NCBI GenBank assembly: GCA_951802425.1 | Contig: OX637803.1 | Location: forward strand, 992,001 to 1,056,000 | Direction: 5' to 3' | DNA from: Clavaria fumosa | Lineage: Eukaryota > Basidiomycota > Agaricomycetes > Agaricales > Clavariaceae | DNA: 64,000 nt | Part shown: positions 21,355 to 33,828 of the stretch, piece after piece | How the letters are laid out: the number at the start of each line of letters is the position of its first letter | How positions within the stretch are numbered: the first letter of the stretch is position 1 | Notes under the pieces: model-generated | Told to the model about the DNA's origin: nothing | What the model saw: only the letters and a program-made list of their open reading frames with translations | The model's database searches: none | Program-made: the position numbers and the translations under genes

Positions 21355-22660
21355 TTGAGCAGCAAGCAGCAGCAGCAGCACCAAGAGGAACGGGGAGAAG
21401 GAGGGATGCAAACGCGCAGCTCTTCGACTGCAACCGCTCTCGTTCGTCGGGCCCAAACATCATCACGCTTTCACCTTGTCGATGAAAACCTGGGACAAAT
21501 CCTCAACCTCCCACAGCGACCAGTCTCGGCGTCACAACCTTCATCCCCTTCCCCTTCTACCTCATCACCTTCTGCAGCTGCAACACCAGTGGCACTCCCG
21601 CCCATCCCCGAATATCCCTCCCCGCTCCCAACAGCCCGTCCTCAAACGCAAGCTGGACCGCCCTCGTTTGGCCAATGGCACGAATCAACGACAATGAATC
21701 CGACCACCTTCTTTATCCCTGTACATATACCCGACCCTGCGCCCACGATTCCCGCGCCAGACCCTATGCCTGTTCTGCCGGCTCCTGAGACTCAAGCATC
21801 TCCTACGCCACACAGACGCCGTCAATCCTCCGTATCGTCCCAGGCAACCACACTCTCTCAACTAGACATTGACATTGTCACCCACCCTCCTCCGGGAAGC
21901 ACATCAAGACTAAGTATCATCCCGGAAGGTAATAGTCCCAGTCCCCTGCCCCGAGTCGAAGCGGAACAGCGACACCTAATTATCAACACATTTATGGAGT
22001 GGTACGTTACTCTTTCTCAGTAAAACTCCCACCCTGACTTCCCGCAGCATACACCAAGCACTTTCGAACCACCCCTGATGCTGGTGCCACCGGCCACAAC
22101 GCTACCTGTACCAAGATCCATGACGCCTCCATCTGTACAAAGTCCCCTACTAGAACCCATTCGCATTCAACATTTGCACACAGAGATAATTCCACAGCCG
22201 ATGGCCCAACCCCCTACACCGCGATCAAGGAGAGCAGACCAAGCTGTCATCCAACCACCAACGCCTTCAAGTCGAAGACAATCGGTGGGCACAATTTTTG
22301 TCCTGATTTTGTTCGATGACCAATTGAATTGCTGCTCCAGCAATCCCAACTGCAAACGCAACAGCATTCCCTCCGTGCCGACATTATGTCTGGATGGGCC
22401 CACCAAACATCCCTCTCTTCAGACTCTGATTCTGCTGATGACTGGAACAGCGGGCAGAGGGATACGCAAGGTGGCTGGACCACGGGTGATGGAAGGGCTC
22501 TTGGGGCGAGTCACGATGGCGGGAGTAACTCTGATATTGAAATCACGGTAGAAGCACCCGTGAGTACCACGTGCCACTCTGCTCACCACTGCCTCCTGAT
22601 ATCACACAATAGTCCCCTCCCACTTCAAGCATCATTGACAATGCATCATCGCCCTCCTGA
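21355..22660 (+). CDS. Disordered Pro/Ser-rich protein, 5' end uncertain
   Basis: Exons 21355-22001, 22059-22284, 22341-22559 and 22613-22660 join in frame to a TGA. The protein is strongly enriched in Pro, Ser and Thr, with poly-Gln/CAG at the start (about 21360-21380), and lacks domains. One conserved-looking patch, SGWAHQTSLSSDSDSADDW, precedes the acidic C-terminus. The frame at 21355 opens with TTG, not ATG, so a 5' exon is missing. Charged frames upstream (21164-21358 and 21285 onward) are candidates. Function unknown. Confidence 0.55.
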
Positions 22661-23011
22661 TAAAAATGGGCACAGCAGCACGTAAGCGCAGCATGCGCAG
22701 TTTGCGCAGTTGCGAATTGCAGCTGCAGCGTATATCGCCCAAGACTCGTCGCTCGTGCAACCATTATTATTCCGTTTATTCGTTCTTGAGTGGACAGCGA
22801 GTAACTGTCAGCTAATTGGACTGTGAATGGAGTGACGAACTAAAATTTGACGAAATAAAATGGAGCTTACCTAATCTTGCCACGCACCTGGATATGATAT
22901 AAAGTCGTTAACCGCAGTCATCGTGCTGCCCCCAAAGCCATAAACGGTCCGACGTTCTTTGCTCATTGCTCGCTGCGGCCGCACAGACGCGCCGTCGGTG
23001 ACATACAACAA
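22661..23011. other. Promoter region of ABC transporter gene
   Basis: Contains a TATA-like tataaag at 22898-22904, about 110 bases before the transporter ATG. No gene seen. Confidence 0.4.
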
Positions 23012-26000
23012 ATGTTTACCTTCGCCCTCCTCTTTTCCTTCTCTCTCGTTGTGGCAGCAAATATTTCATCCTGGAGCCCCGTCCCAGATCAGCATGTCTC
23101 CGTGAGTCACTACTTGAGCCTTGATACGCAGTGCTACTTTTCTCATCGTCCAATTCAACCAGTCCTTAACCAAACTAGTACCCCCGAGTAAGCCAGTTTT
23201 GATCTCCCCAAAGCAGTAAAGTACATCCCTGCGCATCTCGCAGGGAAATGTCCACCGTGCTTCAATTGTCTTCTACCCGCCTTCACGTGCGGCCAGTATG
23301 GTCATTGTGATGCATATAATGGCCAGTGCAAATGCCCTCCAGGCTGGGGGGGCATAGATTGTCTCACCCCTCGTGAGTCAAATTCTCACTACTAGACGCT
23401 CGCTTGCTCGTTCAATGCATGCGAACTAACTTCTGCACTCGCCGTCCACCCCGTCTAGAATGCGACTCATTGGCAGACCGCGAGCACCGGCGACTCCGCG
23501 AGGAGGGCGAGCTCTGTTCATGTAAAGAGGGTTGGGGTGGAATTAATTGTAACGGTTAGCATATTCTTCTTTTCGATTTATATGGGTGATTGGGACGTGC
23601 TCTCTAGTGTGTAAATCGGACAAATCGTGCGAAAATTTCCCGCTCGAGGGAGGCATTCCGTCGCTCGCAGTTGGGGAAGGCGACCTGAATATGACGTGCT
23701 ATAAGGGTGGCGACACGGTCTTCAACAACCATCAGATGTGCAACGTCACAAGTCTGTCCCGTCTATGCTCCACTTGTCATGGCGACTCACACGAATCGGT
23801 CTAGACCGAAAGATTCTGGACATGCTGCCGGGCCGCCCGCCACAAGTCACCTTTAGCTGCGATAGCTCAGACGCGTCTTGCGCTTTCCAATTCTGGACGG
23901 CCGAAATTGAATCTTTCTACTGTGGCCTCAACAATTGCTCGAACCAGAAGAAACCGGGATATGATGCCAACTCCACCATTTACGCGTGCGAGAAGGTCAA
24001 ATGCAAGTGTATACCAGGTCGCTTCATTTGCGGGGAAGATGGGAGCGTCAGTGCGTATAAAATCCGCCCTGCCTATGTCAATGGCTTCGCAGCGGTTGAT
24101 CGACATCGTCGCAGATATCGATGACTTCTTGAACGACGAGATTAAAGGACCTGCCAAGTTCACCTGTAAAACTGGCGCTGGTTGCAGGTTCGAAGAGCCA
24201 GCTATGAATCAACTCATCAACGATATCTTCGGGGATGCTTATATCAGTCTGGAATGCGAGGGTGGCGAATGCTTGCATTATTCACAGGTCCCCGGATACA
24301 TTGTGCGTGACTACTTCGATCTGTGGAGCGTGAGGCATAGTAACGCCTTTATCTCCTCAGAAACCGCACAAACCCGACAATACCCTCTGGGTCGCACTCA
24401 GCTCGGCGGGAGCAGGCGCAGTTGTAATTCTCGTGTCCGCAAGTTAGTGAAAACATTCGTTTTTATCTATGCAAGTTTCTTAACAAATCCGCCAGTAATT
24501 TGGTACGCCGGACGTGCTGGCAGTGGAGGCGATTTCGGTCAGATTCGTCTGCCCGACAACGAAGCCGCGAAACTTATGTCGGAGCACGTCCCCGCGTCGC
24601 TTCACTTTACCGGCCTTTCCTACAAGCTTGGATCGCGCGTTATACTAGACTCAATCCACGGCAGCGTCAAACCAGGGCAAGTGTTGGCGATTATGGGCGC
24701 ATCTGGTGCAGGCAAGTCAACGCTTCTCGACATCCTTGCGCGCAACCGCAAGCGCGGGAACGTGACCGGGACGACACTCGTGAATGGCCGCGAGGTCCCG
24801 GATACACGTTTCAAAAAGGTTGTCGGCTTCGTGGACCAGGAGGATACGCTGATGTCCACCCTGACTGTGTACGAGACCGTACTGTACTCGGCTCTGCTAC
24901 GTCTCCCGCGCGAGATGAGCCTCGAGGCGAAGAAGTTTAGGACACTCGAGACGATGAACGAGCTCGGCATTTTAAGTATCAAGGATTCAAGGATCGGCGC
25001 TTCCGGTAAGCAATCGACCTAATACTGTGCAGTTTTTTGGTCTGAGTCAGTGATTCACAGGCAAAAGATCAATCTCAGGTGGAGAGAAGCGGCGCGTGTC
25101 TATCGCATGCGAGCTCGTAACCAGCCCGTCCATCTTATTCTTGGACGAGCCCACTAGTGGTTCGTTGATACACGGAATAACGACTTGGATATGTCTGATC
25201 TGACGCAAATTTTTCCTCCTTCAAGGACTTGATGCCTACAATGCCTACAACGTTGTTGAGAGCTTGGTCTCGTTAGCGCGAGACTACAACCGGACGGTCG
25301 TTTTCACGATTCACCAGCCGCGCAGCAACATTGTCGCCTTGTTTGACCACCTGATCCTCTTGGCGCAGGGCAAACTCGTGTATTCTGGCGAGTATTCGAA
25401 ATGCCAAGACCACTTTGCGGGCATCGGGCAGCCATGCCCCCCTGGTTTCAACATCGCCGATTTCCTGAGTACGCCCACGTTATCAATTACCTAATGACAT
25501 GCTGACGCCGTTCGTGTTTACCCAGTTGACTTGACCGTGCAAGCGGGGATAGAGAACAAAGTTGGAGACGGCAATTCTCTTGAGTGTGTTGCCGCCGTCG
25601 ACTCGAACAATCCTAGCGACGCAGAGAATGGCTTCGGTGGGTCGCCTTCCCAAGGTGTACCCCTAGTCATGCGTGGCGCGGGGCTTGACGAGACGGAGAT
25701 ACATCCGCGCTTAAACTTCCCTGCGAGAGGATACCTCAAGAAAAAGACGTCACAGATCCTCGCGGGCGTTGTGTCGTTGCAGCAGCAGGTGCGCCATCGC
25801 TACGAGAACGGTAGCAGCAGCAACCACGTCGACGACGTGCCGTTGGCATCGAAACTCGCGTCACTTGTGCGAGCGTATGCGGAGAGTGACATTGCCGCTG
25901 CGATCAAACGGGAGACGGCACATGTAGCAAATGCGCAGATGCCTGGACAGGGCAACGAGGAGTTGCCTGACGTGGCGGTTGAGAGCGTGCTGTTGAAAGG

Positions 26001-27321
26001 AAGGAAGAGGGCGAGCTGGATGACCCAGTTCAAAATCTTGAGCGGGAGAGCATTCAAGAACCTCTATCGCGATCCGGCACTTTTGACTGCACATTACTTG
26101 TCGTCTATTGCGTTGGCCCGTGAGTTCCTTTTGATTTGTCCGTCAATATCCATCGCTCAAACTCCGTCTTGCCTGGCGAAGTGATATGCGGCTTGTTCTT
26201 CCACAACGTAACGTAAGTTTGGCTAAGAAAGAAGCAGAACCCAGATCTGAGATCCAATCCATTTAGAAATGACATTGCCGGTTTCCAGAACCGTCTCGGT
26301 ACGTTCCTTGCGCGCCTGCCGTGTGTCGCTCTCACTGATGCGATTGTCGCCATACAGGTATTTTCTTCTTCACGTTGGCACTATTTGGGTTTTCTTGCCT
26401 TTCAAGCCTTGGATTGTTTGCCAATGAGCGCATTCTCTACATGCGCGAGAGGTTTGCCAGACCCCTTTCTATGCGCCTTCACATCCTTACGATCCCGTGA
26501 TAAGGTCGAACGGTTACTATTCATCCTTCACGTACTTTGCTTCTAAGGTTCATTTTACCGATTTCAAATATTAGCGGGGCTGATGATCCGTGGGCTAGGT
26601 TCTGTTTGACATCCTGCCACTCCGGCTCGTTCCTCCACTGGTCTTTGGCGGCATTGTCTATGGATTGGTCGGACTTGTACCGACTGTGGCTGGTTTCTGG
26701 AAGTTCATGCTCACCCTCGTTTTATTCAACTTGACGACGGCGAGCGTGGTGCTGCTACTTTCCATCGCTTTCGACAGCATCGATGTTGCGAGCCTAGTTG
26801 GAACTCTGGTCATGTTGTTCAAGTACGTCATGTTTCGCAGGCTCTCGATGCACATGGTATTGATGCACAATTTCGAACTCAGTTTACTATTCACTGGATT
26901 GCTCATTAATCGCGCCACCGTCCCGCCGGCTTTCCAATTCCTGCATACCATTTCCTTCTTCCATGCCGCGTTCGAGGCCCTCGCTGTGAATGAACTGCGA
27001 TACCTGCAGTTGAAGGAGTTCAAAGTTCGTATTTCGTTCTTCCTGATGCTTGCTCAAGCAAGAACATCTTTTTTCTGACTGACGTCCGTGCTGTTTAGTA
27101 TGGCGTTGAACTAGACGTCCCAGCCGCTACAATTTTATCCATGTTCGGCCTTCGCGCGCAGGTCAGTTCAAGTTCAAAATATTTGTCCAAAACGAGTTCT
27201 GACGAGGTTGCGGCTCCAGTCGTTCTGGTGGCCGAACCTATCGCTACTGGGAATATTCTTCGCCGTATTCACCACGACTAGTTATCTGTTGCTGCACTTT
27301 TATGTCCGGGAGAAGCGGTAG
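23012..27321 (+). CDS. ABCG transporter with EGF-like ectodomain (ADP1-like)
   Basis: Half-size ABC exporter with about ten or more introns. The order is: signal peptide ([16 protein letters not shown]), Cys-rich EGF-like ectodomain ([19 protein letters not shown], then [12 protein letters not shown]), further Cys pairs, a first TM segment, and a nucleotide-binding domain with Walker [10 protein letters not shown] (~24,700), signature SGGEKRRVS (~25,080) and Walker [13 protein letters not shown] (~25,140). A linker follows, then the ABC2 membrane block with helices near [22 protein letters not shown] and [19 protein letters not shown]. Yeast ADP1 has this same EGF/ABCG layout. Stop at 27319-27321. 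The first intron (after ~23100) could not be fixed unambiguously: the GTGAGT donor at 23102 gives the wrong phase with the best acceptor. Substrate unknown. Confidence 0.87.
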
Positions 27322-27533
27322 ATTAGGACAAGACATGTGGTATTTGTCCGCCACATTTCATGAATTTCTCGGTGGTTCTTGTGCGTATCTCTCGGAAGTG
27401 TCAGGTTTTTGACTAGATTACCCTGCACGAGAATATATCCGCTGGTGTCAAGGAATTATTTAAAAATACGTTATAATGGAATTGAGCATTGATACCAAGC
27501 GACATGTGTCTGTCATGAATATGCATTCAAGTC

Positions 27534-28716
27534 TCACCAACGCCCAAAATGCGATAAGAGCGGCTTCTCGTCCATGGGAGAACTTACGGCCGATTGTATG
27601 GCGATAATGGAATGCCGAAGACTGAAGGGGCGAAGTCCGTCAGATGCCGCGGGAGCGTTTGAACATAACATGAAAGAAGACCACAGACCTTGTCTGCTCG
27701 AGGTAATACTCGCGAACCTCTTGGTAATGCCGCAGCCTGTGGCGCTTATGGACGATAGTAAGCATTATGCTAGTCGCAATCATGGCTAGTGGACATAGTT
27801 CTGATAAGGCGTTGTATTTCGAGCATGGCAAAGAGATTCTGCGGACCTACTATGATGGACATAGCAGTGATGGCGTATTGCCAAGGCGCGACTTTGGAAG
27901 GTTTCTCGGGAGGCTCAGCGCATACACCTCTGTTGCTGCAGTATTGCTGTTACGGACAGGGCGTTAGCAGGTCGATGTTCTATGCAGATTTGATGAGACT
28001 CACCTGGTCGCATTCGGCATCACCATGACATGGAGACCCTATGGGTTTAGTGTCCTGACAAACGTTGCTGGACGGCTCGCAGTAGAATTTGGGTGTCCTA
28101 CAATTGGACCGCGTTATGACAATACCAAATTGCTGACCATCGTAGTCCACATCATAGTATGTCGTCCCGTCTAGAATACACGACTCGCCCAGCGTTGCGT
28201 TCGCGTACCTGCGAATAGGCCGTCGTGCGCGGTCAGTGAACGAGGTCAAAACGGCGCAAAGTCGATCGCGCACGTGCACGTGCTCCGCAAGCATATCGAC
28301 CCGTTGTGGTTCTGCGCGCTCGCCAGCTCCCGCCAGTCCGCCGGAGGCGCGCACTGCTCGTCTCTGTTCATCTGGCACATGCTACCAACAGCCAACATCG
28401 AACGACATCCGCTGCCTTCGTCTGGACAGAATTTGCCCGCCTCGCACATCGGTGGCGGCGGGACTGTCCCGTTCGCGTATTCGAAGGGAAACTCATCTCG
28501 CCGGCAGAGCTTGGGCACGCAAGTGCCGTTGATAGTGGCGGAACAGAAGGTTGTGTCTTCGCATACCGAAATGAACTTGTGCGTGAACGGGTCGAGGTGG
28601 TCGCTGATGCTAGAGCAGTTGAGCCCTGCTGTGATGTTGCCCGACCTCACCCCGACCACCGCCAGAAGCAGCAGCAGCAGCACCCGAGACAGGTGGAGAC
28701 CGGGGTTGTTGCGCAT
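27534..28716 (-). CDS. Cys-rich single-pass membrane protein
   Basis: Exons 28716-28274, 28208-28004, 27946-27847, 27785-27689 and 27621-27534 give 310 residues. A signal peptide (LLLLLLAVVGVRS) leads into an ectodomain with about 20 cysteines and several NxS/T sites. One TM helix (ITAMSIIVAMIATSIMLTIV) is followed by a basic cytosolic stretch HKRHRLRHYQEVREYYLEQT. No named domain. It converges on the ABCG transporter with 212 bases between stops, and both proteins carry Cys-rich outer domains; a shared role is only a thought. The last exon could splice again at a GTAAGT, so the C-terminus is less certain. Confidence 0.72.
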
Positions 28717-29339
28717 ACTTGAGCCGTTCGATTGGGATAATCGCCAACGGTCTATGTAGGCACATGCAGACAGCGGCTGACAAGCGCTGAATCCTATAGT
28801 GAGTCAAGAATTTGTCTGCTTGTATGAAGGACTTCACATCCAACTAATAGGCTGCATATGCGCCGTATTATTTTAATGCAAGACGCCTGCCCTGTCCTGT
28901 CGTTCGCAAGAATACACAAATGTGAAGAAAAAACACCCGCCCTGACGATAACCGCTTGCTGTCATCCGTCATAGACAGACACGGCCTAGTCTGACATCCC
29001 GGAGGCTGACCGAAGACCTGCCTCATATTCTCCCTTGGTGTGTTGCAATTGTCACTCCATGATTCACGGCCTCATGTCAACAACTGCAAGGCGATCCCGC
29101 GCCCCTCGGCCCCGTTCTCTCACAAATCCCACCCCCCTTCGGACTATCAACGTACCCCAGGAGAAATGCATTAATAACGGTATTGATTCCCCACAAGCTT
29201 GTCTGACCGCACGGTCCTTGCGAACCTTGAAGAGAAAGACGCTCTCAAGGAAGGCCATTCCGTTCGGTATATCTTCCGCCGATGGACGACTGAATTCGAG
29301 TAATGGTGCCAATGGTTCAAGATCCATATTTTATTTGGG
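28717..29339. other. Intergenic, divergent promoters
   Basis: Lies between the Cys-rich membrane gene (minus) and the Hsp20-like gene (plus). It may contain the missing first exon of the latter; a plus frame from 29074 (ATG, Arg/Pro-rich) is a candidate but no splice to the downstream frame could be confirmed. Confidence 0.4.
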
Positions 29340-30151
29340 TTGGCATCGCTTACATATAATCCCCGGTTAGGTGTCACAAACGCACAAGGTGTAAAGAAGT
29401 CTGGGCACCTCCTGCGTCGCCCAGAAATCCCGCTTTACTCTTCTCCGGCCATCCGACCCTCTCCTACAGGTTCTCCGAAGCCGCAAGTTCAAGCGAAGTC
29501 TATCTCATTAGTGTTGTCCTGCAGCTTTCCAACATTGGCCTTTCACAAAACCAATCGTTCGCAACTGGTGTCTGCCAACCTTCCTCCGCTCATGACACAT
29601 GCCACGATCACTGCGGAGACAAGCTCCCTAGATGTCAATGCCTCCGACGCTCCATTATCTTTGGCATATCCACTCAAGGATTTTTACGCCGCACTACGCT
29701 CGCGTCGCCAGATGGTGTTGCGGAAGTCTGGCCCACGTCTTTTGTCCGTCTCACAAGTTGCGCCACATAGCGGGCCAACGATCCACGTCCGACGACATCC
29801 TCTCAACAGTCAGCTGTCACCCATTCAAATCGTGTCAAATCACGATTCCTACGCGCTGAGCGTGCAACTGCCTAGCCTGGTTCAGCACGAGATGATCACT
29901 GTGTACGCAAAGAAGGGGGACCGACTCGCGATCGTGGCCGACGCGTGGCACGTGGAAATGGACTGTAGGTTTGACTTGTTTATGAACGTGAAGCAGCCTT
30001 TGACGCGTCTCTCTGCATAGCTCGCTGTGAATGGGAAGTCTGCTTCGCTGCTCATGATGTCGACATGTCGTCTATCAAGGCTATATTTGATGGAAGGGAA
30101 CGCCTGAACATCGACGTCACGAGGATTGCAGGTCGACGACCCTACACTTGA
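29340..30151 (+). CDS. Hsp20-fold-like protein, 5' exon unresolved
   Basis: Main exon to 29951, 58-base intron (GTAGGT..ATAG) and a last exon ending at TGA 30149-30151. The first ~150 residues are Pro/Ser-rich and disordered. The C-terminal ~80 residues form alternating strands (SYALSVQLPSLVQHEMITVYAKKGDRLAIVAD...CEWEVCF...DVDMSSIKAIF...RLNIDVTR) resembling the alpha-crystallin/Hsp20 beta-sandwich. That fold suggests chaperone-like or protein-binding function. The frame begins with TTG, and the first in-frame ATG is at 29592, so the true start lies in an upstream exon I could not define. Confidence 0.6.
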
Positions 30152-30297
30152 ACATTGTGATACCCTTACTGTACAACAGACCCGTTTGAATGTTCAACTT
30201 CAGGTCTACATTAATCTATCCACCTTTTGACAAGTCACGTGTTGTGACACTGGTCATTGCTATTGCAAAAAATTGTGGCACTTCACAGCATGATGCT

Positions 30298-31328
30298 CTA
30301 TGTATTTGAAGCCGTGCTTGTTGTGTCTTCTCTCTGCTTTGGCCTCTCTCCAAATATGCTCGTCCCAACACGGACAACGTCACTACCGGCCTTGATGGCC
30401 GCTTCGAAATCGTGAGACATCCCCATGCTCAACAGCAATCTCCCTTCGAGTCCCCATTTACTCCTTTCATCCCCTCCATCAAAAAGAATCTGTTGCAGGA
30501 CGTCTCTAGTTTCCTTGAGCCGCTCAAAATCTTGATTTTGCTCCCCAGAGCCGAGGAGAGATGCCCCAAAGGACCCGATAGTCATCAGGCCTTGCAGGCG
30601 GAGGCGCGGGCACTGCGTGATGACGTGCTTCGCGAGCGAAACCAGCTCAGAATTCGCTGCGGCGCCGGTCGACGCGAGTGCGGGTGTGAGGGGACCGAGG
30701 CCGGATTTTCTGTGCTCGCCAGAGGTGTTGACCTGCAGAAAGACGTCCAGAGGGGTCGGTCGGTCGGGGAGGATGGCCTTGTCAAGCAATGTGGCAGTTT
30801 TAAGGGACGTGAGGGTTTGGACGACAGATAGATTAGGTATGGCTGTTGGGTGGACCACGGGAGTGAAGACCAGCAACAGTGATAGAGAGGAATGCAACGG
30901 ACATGCTAAGGTCTTGACTTTATTAGACTGGAGGGTACCGATGAAGTGCCATCGAATGTCAGAGGGCAACTGGACGATCAACGAGTGTCCTATCCGTTAC
31001 CGATCACGGCAATAGCTGGGGGACGTGTCACCTGTTGTGCCTTGTCGTGCAGCTCTTGCGCATAGTTCTCGCCGAAATCGCGTTGGCCATGTTGGAAAGC
31101 AGCGAGCACGTCGGCGGGCGGCTTGAGTTTCGAGACGGCGACAAGTAAGGGGGCCTGCCGGGAAGGATTTATGACCTTCTGAATCCGTGCACGAACTTCG
31201 GTGAGGGATTTGAGGAGTTCTGCACTGCGCTCCGCGCTCGCAGTCATGGTGTGGCGTCTTATGGCGTTGGAAAGAATTGCGATTGCTGGTCGAGACGATG
31301 AGCTCGCGACTGGGATGACTTTTGCCAT
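30298..31328 (-). CDS. Pyridoxal phosphate homeostasis protein (YggS/PROSC family)
   Basis: Alanine-racemase-N-fold protein that binds pyridoxal 5'-phosphate and buffers its level; no racemase activity is expected. Three exons (31328-31032, 30969-30903, 30842-30298), 302 residues. The PLP-lysine motif is LVAVSKLKP, followed by [20 protein letters not shown] and [28 protein letters not shown], all hallmarks of the family. The first ~27 residues before MTASAERS are basic and could be a mitochondrial leader; the inner Met is an alternative cytosolic start. Confidence 0.93.
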
Positions 31329-31732
31329 TTATGGAAAACTACGCTGTTACGTAATAACCAAAGCCGCGCGTGAGAATCTAACGCGGGAATTGCCGAGCAT
31401 ACCTCCGTCGCCGCGAGGATAATCTGGACGAGACTATCGATCACTGTCCTCGCTGAATTTCCAGCTACAACTAAACGTAAGTGAATGAAATACTCTGTCC
31501 CATCTCCCGACTATGCCAATGCCTTCTCGGCGGAGGTACGGTCGCTGGAAGTGGATGGTTTCGTCTTGGCAAAACTGGATGTCATTGACTTCCTCACCCC
31601 AGCTCGGGAATACAAGTGCGACGAGCTTTCGCAGTGCGTACTCTTAAATAAGTCTTCAACACTGTGACTTCATCTGATCTCTTCCCTACGCCGCGCTAGC
31701 TTCTGACCCCAAAACATCAAAGCTCGCCGACA
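31329..31732. other. Divergent promoter, PLP protein / eS10
   Basis: About 400 bases between the minus-strand PLP gene and ribosomal protein eS10, presumably carrying both promoters. A pyrimidine-rich stretch (tctcttccctacgcc) lies about 50 bases before the eS10 start, as is common in ribosomal protein genes. Confidence 0.4.
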
Positions 31733-32308
31733 ATGATCATCTCAAAGCAGAATCGGCGCGTCATCTACGAGAACCTCTTCAAGGGTGCGTACGCTGTTCA
31801 GCGCTGCAGGGGTTATCCGTTTGGCGTCTTTCTTTGTTAAATCAAGACTATTCCACTTGCAGAGGGCGTCCTCGTCGCGAAAAAGGACTTCAACGCGCCC
31901 AAACATGAAGAACTCGCCGTACCAAACCTGGAAGTCATCAAGGCCATGCAGAGCCTCACCTCCCGGGGCTACGTCAAAACCCAATTCTCATGGCAGTGGT
32001 ACTACTACATTTTGACACCCGAAGGCGTTGAATACCTGCGCGACTAGTGCGTCTGCTCCATTGTTCCCCTGCGGCCCAGTCTGATCACGCACTGCAGTCT
32101 ACACCTCCCTAGCGAAATCGTACCCACGACGCACAAGAAGGCCGTCCGTCCTCCGCGCCCCGCGAACGTTCGACCGGGTGGCGGAGAAGGTGCCTACCGT
32201 GCACCCCGCGGCGACAAGGAGGATTACCGTAGGAAAGAGAGCGGGGCCCCCGAAGGCTTCAGGCCACATTATGCTGGGGGAGTTGGTAGAGGCGGCCCTA
32301 GGGAGTGA
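31733..32308 (+). CDS. RPS10: 40S ribosomal protein eS10
   Basis: Small-subunit ribosomal protein. Exons 31733-31784, 31863-32046 and 32098-32308 encode 148 residues. The sequence follows the eS10 family throughout: [65 protein letters not shown], then the basic, Gly/Arg-rich tail. Introns (78 and 51 bases) keep phase. Length matches the usual 145-165 residues. Confidence 0.96.
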
Positions 32309-32687
32309 GCGGCCATCCCCACGCACCAGCGGGTTGCTTTGGGTAGTTGCTATATACACAACGTTGTCGTATGCAGTATACTAAGGTACCCCCTTCGCTT
32401 CCTATCGATGCTTCCAATTGCGACCGACGATGCGTCCGAGGTTCTGCAGTCATGAGCTTCCAATGTCTCGTACGTAAAGTTTGCAAAGTTTTTTCCACGA
32501 ATTTCATATGATGCCCATATACGATGTTATCTCACTTGGGCACATGCGTGTAATGATGCAAGTCCAATATGCGGCTTATGTATGGCTCTGTTCATTGTGC
32601 TGGTCGGAGACAGCTTGGTTGAAACAGAGCCGACGATGTATGGTATCTAGGATATGCAGCTTGAAAGACGAAGTAGTTTCCTGTCGC
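32309..32687. other. Convergent 3' region
   Basis: Between the stops of eS10 (plus) and the phosphatase inhibitor (minus). No gene seen. Confidence 0.6.
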
Positions 32688-33331
32688 TCAAGCGGATGGT
32701 TGGCCTGTACGTGGGTCTCGGATTCATGTTTGCATGGCGCATAATCAAGGAGATGGAATAACATACGATTTTTTCCTTTACCCTTTCTTTTTCCTTTACC
32801 CTTTCTCGAACGAGGCACACTCTCATATGCATTCTCTTCTGACGAGTCAGACAGCTCGTGAACGTCCCCGGATGCGCCAATGGAGGGGCGCCTCAAGGCG
32901 GCTCCGCCGCCTTCTGGTGAACGCGCCTGGTGCGCCTGGCGGTTGTGTCGAGGACAATGGTGGGCATGTTGTGACTGTTCTGGTTCCTTTTCTTCCGATT
33001 CCGATCCAGACGACGATGATGACTCGGAAGAAGACTCGTCAAACGGCCTCGGCTTGTGATAGACGCAGCAAACTTGGCGATGGAAAAATATCAGAGACGT
33101 TGAAGACGGAGGAGTAAGAGCGTACTCACTCTTAGACTTCTGTCTTCTGCATTCCTCGTTGTCTACGACGTCCTCGTGCCACATGACACGGGGGTGATTC
33201 CTGCGGGGACCACCCCGCAGACGCAATGTGCCCACGGTCGGCAAAGATGGCTCCGTCACGTCGCATGGTTCCGGCGTTGTGTCAGTAAGGACGACAGTCC
33301 GGGTATCACCAGTGAAAGGTTCAGTAAGCAT
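32688..33331 (-). CDS. YPI1: Protein phosphatase 1 inhibitor (YPI1/PPP1R11)
   Basis: Regulator of type 1 phosphatase. Exons 33331-33130, 33072-32767 and 32704-32688 give 174 residues. The family core is clear after splicing: TLRLRGG, RVMWHEDVVDNEECRRQKSKICCVYHKPRPFDESS, where VxW is the phosphatase-docking motif and the CC-H cluster is conserved. A Ser/Glu-rich acidic stretch follows, then a basic Lys/Gly tail. Without the second splice (32766-32705, GTATGT donor) the frame stays open for another ~40 codons to 32576; the spliced form is closer to the family's usual size. Confidence 0.9.
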
Positions 33332-33828
33332 CGCTGTTTATGTTGTGTGCGATAGTTGGGGATATGAGACGGAGGTTGTGGTCTGGGGTGTTGATGGGTG
33401 CTGACAAAGACAGTGAGTGAACACTTGGGTGCCAGTGTTGCTAAACTGCAGACTACTCCAGACTATATAGGCTACAGGCTAGTGATACTGCGCTACAGCA
33501 TTGGGACGTCAAGCTTACTGTACAACCGACTTGTTCACATCAATTCGGGTCAACCAACCAACCTCATTCCTTTAGGCCCATGATTGTTCCAAGTCCTTCC
33601 CACATCGCTGACGATGCCCTACTAGCTTTCCACAAAAACAAGTGAGGCCTAGTGAGGCCTAGTGAGGGCTTGCTACCATTTCAATACAGCAAAAGGTTTA
33701 TGCTGAAAAGGCAGGTTCGTTGTATGACATGACATCATACCCAACATGGCCAGTCTCCTTCTAGATTGATACACATTTGGTTCAATATGGTTGAAATAAT
33801 CCTTTACTAGAATCAATATCTTGTTCTA
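33332..33828. other. Intergenic with 10-base tandem repeat
   Basis: Promoters of the flanking divergent genes. A 10-base unit (agtgaggcct) is repeated nearly three times at 33641-33668. No gene seen. Confidence 0.55.
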
